A program made the translations under genes and the position numbers. 64,000 nucleotides of DNA from Fragum whitleyi. Lineage: Eukaryota; Mollusca; Bivalvia; Cardiida; Cardiidae. The notes under the pieces were generated by a model. The model saw only the letters and a list, made by a program, of their open reading frames with translations, did not search any database and was not told where the DNA came from. Positions 59,915-64,000 of this stretch are shown in pieces. How positions within the stretch are numbered: the first letter of the stretch is position 1; each line of letters starts with the position of its first letter. The stretch spans positions 59,291,020-59,355,019 of the forward strand of contig OX411548.1 of the NCBI GenBank assembly GCA_948146395.1. Direction: 5' to 3'.

Positions 59915-61477
59915 AAGGCTACGATAAAAAAAAGTGCCCAAACGATATTGAATGGCTTTAAACATGGTTTTGAAATGCATTATAATGGCAACAGAGAGGC
60001 TCGACTATGCAAAAATCTAAAATCGGCTTCGTCTAATCCTGAAATCGTGCGTCAAAAGCTACGCAAAGAAATTGAAGCCGGTCGAATGGCAGGTCCGTTT
60101 GAAGAAAAACCTTTTCCGAATTTAATTGTGTCGCCAATCGGACTGGTTCCCAAGAAAGCGCCAGGCGAATTTAGATTAATTCACCATTTATCTTTCCCCG
60201 AAGGCGAATCTATCAATGATGGTATTCCGCGAGAGCACTGTACCGTAAAATATACAAGTTTTGACGCGGCGGTAAACCTTATACAGGAGTTGGGCAAAAA
60301 CTGCAAGTTCTTTAAAATGGATATCAAAAGCGCATTCAGATTACTGCCGATCTGTCCCCAAGATTTCGAACTACTTGGCATTCAATTTGATGGCAAATAC
60401 TTCGTAGATAAGGTCTTACCATTTGGTGCCGCGGTCAGTAATAAAACCTTTGAAATTTGCTCAACATTCTTGGAGTTTTGTGTCAAATCACGAATGCATT
60501 CAGGCGGACTGATTCACTACTTGGATGACTTTTTGGGTGGCGACAGAAACACGGAGAAATGCATCGCCCTTATGTCAGTATTCTTGGCTTGTATGAAAGA
60601 TCTAAACGTACCGTTAGCCGAAGAAAAAACCGAAGGGCCCTCTGAAATTCTCTGTTTTTTGGGACTCGAACTTGATTCAAATAAAATGGAGGTCCGTATT
60701 CCTGTCGCTAAAATCCAAGAAGTAATCGCGAAGATCACCGAAATCATGGAGAAAAAGCGAACCACTCTGAAGTCGATGCAATCTCTGATAGGCTCTCTCA
60801 ATTTCTGTTATCGTGCTATTCCGGCAGGTCGCCCCTTTTGTCGCAGACTTATTAACTCAATCTGTGGTCTTACCAAGCCTCATCATCATTTGCACGTTAC
60901 TAAGGGCATGAAAAAAGATTGAAAAGTCTGGCTTACGTTCTTCCGCAATCATAATGGCATATCGGTATTTAACGATCGCTTCTGGGTCTCGAACTTCGAC
61001 GAACAGCTGTTTACGGACAGTGCTGGCGGAGAGGGGCTAGGTTTCGGAATATACTTTAATGGTCACTGGTGCATGGCAAAATGGCCTGACTTTTGGCATA
61101 CTTCTGGCATTACAAATGACATCACTACTCTTGAATTATTCCTCATTTTCACAGCAATAAGCATTTGGGGTGAAGTACTGAGAAACAAGAAAATTATTTA
61201 CTATTGTGACAATCTTTCTGTTGTGCAAATACTTTGTACTTTATCCGCAAAGTCAGATCGTGTTATGCAGTTAGTAAGGCCTTTAGTATTAAAATGCCTG
61301 GAGCTAAATATAGTATTACGAGCTAAACACTTGCCTGGTTTTAAAAATCGATTATGTGACGCATTATCCCGCTTTCAGGTCTCCAAGTTCAAGGCCATGG
61401 CACCGGATGCCGATCCGGATCAGACTCCTTTCCCAGTCTACCTTTGGAACACATTCAAAGAAAGGCAGACAAGCTGA
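59915..61477 (+). pseudogene. Ngaro reverse transcriptase-RNase H, with in-frame TGA
   Basis: One frame from 59915 to 61477 apart from a TGA at 60920-60922. With the TTG at 59948 as residue 1: RT finger NLIVSPIGLVPKK (58-70), motif A FKMDIKSAF (D125), motif B PFGAAVSNKTFE (158-169), motif C HYLDDFL (D193, D194). RNase H lies after the TGA: FTDSAGGEGLGF (Asp), an ELFLIF block (Glu), YYCDN (Asp) and LCDALSR (Asp). The catalytic residues of both domains are present. The frame continues cleanly on each side of the TGA, so it looks like one point mutation or a readthrough site. Pre-RT coding continues upstream only in another frame (up to 59961). An A8 run at 59926-59933 in the overlap is the likely slip point. 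Confidence 0.85.
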
Positions 61478-62343
61478 CATCGGAAGGATTGGCACTGAAT
61501 TCTAGATATGCATATTCTAACGGCATCAGTGCATTCAACAGGTTTCGGACAGAATACTCATTAAATTTATTATGGCCAGCAGAGGTCAATCATATTATTT
61601 GGTTCATTGCCTTTTGCTTTGAGAGAGGTCTGGCGCCGCGGACGATAAAAAATTATGTGTCTGGGATCAATTACATGCATAAAATCCATGGTTGGAATGA
61701 TTTGAGCCAATCTTTTATTATATCTAAAACCTTACAAGGTTGTACACGTTTAAGGAAGTCTTCAGATAATAGAGCCCCTATCACGGCTACCATCCTACAT
61801 ATATTGTTACCACAGCTAGAATTCGTATGCTACAATTCATACGAAGTCAAATTATTTACAGCAGCATGGGTTTTGGCTTATCATGGCTTATTTCGGGTCA
61901 GCGAATTAGTTTTGTCATCAAAAAGATTGCCTAATAGTCATTTGCAATTTTCGGACATTATCCACCAAGAAAAAGATAACACGCTACTAATAACATTGCG
62001 GAAATACAAAACTAACCAGGATGCGAAACCCATGGTTTTACGGATACCTAGCGAAGAATCTTTTTTCTGTCCAGTCAAGTGCATGAAAGATTTTTTAAAA
62101 GTCAGAACGAGATTAGCCGGCTCCTTATTTCGTCATGCGGATGGAACCCCTTTAACGAGAACTCAGTTTGCTTTGGTACTCGATAAATGTATTTCGCGTA
62201 CACAATACAGAAATATGCGCTATAGAACGCATAGCTTTCGCATCGGTCGAGCCACTGACTTGGCGCGTAAAGGGGTACCTGAGAAGTTGATTATGGAATT
62301 AGGCAGATGGCAGTCAAATGCATACAAAACATACATTCATTAA
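61444..62343 (+). CDS. Ngaro tyrosine recombinase
   Basis: 299 codons from a TTG at 61444 that is probably not a true start; the frame overlaps the end of RNase H by 34 nt in a different phase. An N-terminal core-binding region includes LAPRTIKNYVSGINY. In the catalytic half, R151 is in LFRVSEL, a Lys is in LRKYK (187/189), H263-x2-R266 is in HSFRIGRATD, W289 is in GRWQS, and the nucleophile Y297 is in YKTYI. All expected catalytic residues are present. In DIRS-order elements this enzyme integrates a circular DNA intermediate, without a target duplication. Expression would need a frameshift from RNase H or a separate start. Confidence 0.88.
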   Translation: MEHIQRKADKLTSEGLALNSRYAYSNGISAFNRFRTEYSLNLLWPAEVNHIIWFIAFCFERGLAPRTIKNYVSGINYMHKIHGWNDLSQSFIISKTLQGCTRLRKSSDNRAPITATILHILLPQLEFVCYNSYEVKLFTAAWVLAYHGLFRVSELVLSSKRLPNSHLQFSDIIHQEKDNTLLITLRKYKTNQDAKPMVLRIPSEESFFCPVKCMKDFLKVRTRLAGSLFRHADGTPLTRTQFALVLDKCISRTQYRNMRYRTHSFRIGRATDLARKGVPEKLIMELGRWQSNAYKTYIH

Positions 62344-62354
62344 AGATGTTTTAA

Positions 62355-62927
62355 TTGTTTTTCTTCAATTTTACAGACGTGTGGGTCATTGGGGATTCTA
62401 TACCATATTGGGCTGGAGTTCGAGCTAAATCGACCAACAAACCTAATCTTAAGCTGGATACCAAGATAGCATGGTGGGGACGGCGTGGAATGTCGTGGAC
62501 TCAATTTCGAAAAGCCGTGGAATGTCATGTTCTTCTACGGACAGAACCAGAAGTTGTAGCAATCCACCTAGGGGGGAATGACTTAACTTCACTAACATTG
62601 ACGTCCATCCGTAATATAATGCTTCGCGAATTCAATTATTTACGCGCGGCGATTCCGGGAGCGGTAATTATATGGATTGACATTCTTCAACGAGCCACTT
62701 GGAACTCAACGCTTTTTGATATTAATACTATTGAAAACAAACGCAAAAGAGTAAATAGATTCGGCCGACAACAAGCCGCTCGTCATTCGCGGTCAGCTCA
62801 TGTACGGATGGACATCGATTTAAATACGCCCGGCTTCTACAGGCATGATGGAATCCATCTGTCCGATGTTGGTCTAGAAATGTACCTATTGAACTTAAAG
62901 GATGAATTTGCAAAACACTTGGTATAA
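62355..62927 (+). CDS. Ngaro ORF3, SGNH-family hydrolase
   Basis: About 190 codons after the recombinase and in another frame. SGNH blocks: GDS with Ser15, a Gly-rich block (WWGRRG), GGND with Asn75, and D165-x2-H168 in DGIHLSD. Length and motif spacing fit a small SGNH/GDSL esterase, a known accessory gene of Ngaro elements whose substrate is unknown. There is no ATG near the start of homology. Instead a pyrimidine-rich tract ending TTTTACAG (62369-62376) precedes the first conserved residues, which looks like a 3' splice site. The ORF may therefore be read from a spliced RNA. Confidence 0.82.
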   Translation: MFFFNFTDVWVIGDSIPYWAGVRAKSTNKPNLKLDTKIAWWGRRGMSWTQFRKAVECHVLLRTEPEVVAIHLGGNDLTSLTLTSIRNIMLREFNYLRAAIPGAVIIWIDILQRATWNSTLFDINTIENKRKRVNRFGRQQAARHSRSAHVRMDIDLNTPGFYRHDGIHLSDVGLEMYLLNLKDEFAKHLV

Positions 62928-63247
62928 ATCATTCACAATTAAGGACTCCAGAATTTTGGGGGATAAATTTTTAGAAAATTTACAGTGGCGGAAAATTCTT
63001 CGTTGAATTATCTCAATAAGTAATCGGCGATGTTTGGGTGTTGTATAGCAGCGATGTCGGTCACACAAAAGCAGTATCGTCTGGGTGCTTTAATGCACAG
63101 CTCCGTTCATACTGCTCTAATCTCCCTACCGCGATCTTTCGCCAATTTTGAAATTCCATGTACATATGAGTCAAGCCCATAGTCCATGGGCTATATTATA
63201 TGAATATATGACATACTGTGTTGTGTTTGGAATTCGTCATAAAATAA
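62928..63247. other. Ngaro 3' non-coding segment before A2
   Basis: No ORF. It is where a B1 repeat would be expected, but no match to the sequence after A2 was found. ATCTCCCTACCGCGA at 63120-63134 has an exact inverted copy at 63663-63677, on the other side of A2. Confidence 0.4.
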
Positions 63248-63436
63248 ATAGTGTTATTTTCAGAATTGAAAATAACATGGATTATTTTTGCGATGTGCGT
63301 GGCTGGTTTCCTTGACGACGATTGCCGAGTGAAATCGTCAATCTCCGTAATCCGTGACCCGTATGTCGTCTGCTATATAAACCCGTGCATCGACGAAATC
63401 ATTCTCTTTTTACTAACACGCGATACAAGATATTAA
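63248..63436 (+). repeat. Ngaro right direct repeat (A2)
   Basis: Identical to 58530-58718, including the terminal hairpin (63253-63276) and the TATA box (63374-63381). The bases beyond both ends differ from those around A1. Confidence 0.9.
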
Positions 63437-64000
63437 CCCACCCACCCATTCCCACATCATAAGTTTTGGCAAATTTCACAATAAGGCAATGATTAATGCA
63501 ATAATATCTTTAGAACATGTTTGCTCTCGATTTCTGTATCGTTTCAGGTACAACCGTCGCCATTGTTGTTTTAGGAGAAAACTATCGAATTCTCGGATGC
63601 TGGTGGTGCTGTTATCTGAAAAAAGACCTATGACTAATTGATTGTTTTATTTCATCTTAATGTCGCGGTAGGGAGATAGATATTATATGACGCGTCAATA
63701 AGAGATCTGGGCTCGTTTTGCAACTTGGGCTACTGGCATCTCCTTTTGTCAAGCAAGCAAAACATTCATCGGTAACGCGTACGTGCAACTCCTTTTACTA
63801 ATGAATGAGCGTGAACGTAGTATGGCTGCATTAAATGACGGGAATAGAAAGTTCGGTACTAGCATTAAGTGGTGAACTGCACACAGCCTTAACTCCTCTG
63901 TTTATTAGAAATCGGCGGATGGTCACACCGAGTAATATTTTCATGCAAACCGGACCTTTGGTGTCCAGTGCAACGAGTTATGTTTATGCATCCAGAGTCT
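63437..64000. other. Unassigned sequence right of the Ngaro repeat
   Basis: It starts with a short CCCA-type repeat. It holds no credible exon of AGL or another gene. It contains one arm of the 15-bp inverted repeat (63663-63677). It could be the element's B2 end, host intron or another repeat. Confidence 0.3.

Larger units (their letters stand above)
58530..63436 (+). mobile_element. Ngaro-type tyrosine-recombinase (DIRS order) retrotransposon
   Basis: Gene order is gag-like ORF, reverse transcriptase-RNase H, tyrosine recombinase, SGNH hydrolase, flanked by identical 189-bp direct repeats. A tyrosine recombinase in place of an integrase, plus an SGNH ORF, is the Ngaro hallmark; DIRS1-like elements normally carry a methyltransferase domain instead. 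Ngaro ends are usually split direct repeats (A1...B1A2B2). Here A1 and A2 are clear, but I found no B1/B2 pair around A2, so the true right end may lie in 63437-64000 or the B part may be lost. It lies inside an AGL intron, antisense to AGL. Identical repeats suggest recent insertion, yet the pol region carries two breaks. Confidence 0.88.

Noticed and set aside
59542..59961. 139-codon ORF overlapping Ngaro ORF1
   Set aside because: Not a separate gene: the first half is a shadow of ORF1, and only the last ~45 codons look like the pre-RT part of pol.
58530..63436. LTR retrotransposon (Gypsy or Copia)
   Set aside because: No aspartic protease or integrase was seen; a tyrosine recombinase and an SGNH ORF are present, and no target duplication flanks the repeats.

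Overview
The window is nuclear DNA of an invertebrate animal, most likely a bivalve mollusc (inference). It is AT-rich, has no operons and no compact gene packing, and carries spliced genes with GT-AG introns. It is dense in DNA transposons, MITEs and SINEs. It also holds several elements with the build of the bivalve 'pearl' / Helentron-associated family: about 160-bp tandem cores, CGGA microsatellites and a 3' hairpin.

Three host genes can be supported. (1) A tetraspanin lies on the minus strand (13541 down to 5108, seven coding exons). It has an unusual ~100-residue N-terminal cytosolic extension, and its last exon (TM4) was not found. (2) A complete LMBRD2 gene lies on the plus strand (23751-39282). 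Twelve coding exons join in phase to a predicted 714-aa multi-pass membrane protein. (3) The last two coding exons of AGL, glycogen debranching enzyme, lie on the minus strand (58355-58167 and 56824-56684). The rest of AGL is outside the window to the right.

Two autonomous-type mobile elements stand out. An uninterrupted hAT transposase gene (738 aa, KIAA1586/ZBED-like) sits in an element at 20497-23512 with TIRs and a 5-bp target duplication, ending 238 bp before the LMBRD2 start codon. A Ngaro-type tyrosine-recombinase retrotransposon (58530 to at least 63436) sits in an AGL intron, antisense to the gene. It has two identical 189-bp direct repeats, a CCCH-finger gag-like ORF, RT-RNase H (broken by one TGA and one frame change), a complete tyrosine recombinase and an SGNH-hydrolase ORF.

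Layout: 1-5100 is intergenic, with a repeat and a small MITE at its right edge. 5108-13541 is the tetraspanin, with a foldback element in an intron. 13542-20496 is intergenic with MITEs, a (CT)n tract inside an inverted repeat, and tRNA-Thr-like repeats. 20497-23512 is the hAT. 23751-39282 is LMBRD2, whose introns hold SINEs and hairpin MITEs. 39283-56683 is intergenic and almost wholly repeats, with several nested insertions. 56684-58355 is the AGL 3' end. 58530-63436 is the Ngaro. 63437-64000 is unassigned. The host genes share no pathway; their proximity looks incidental.
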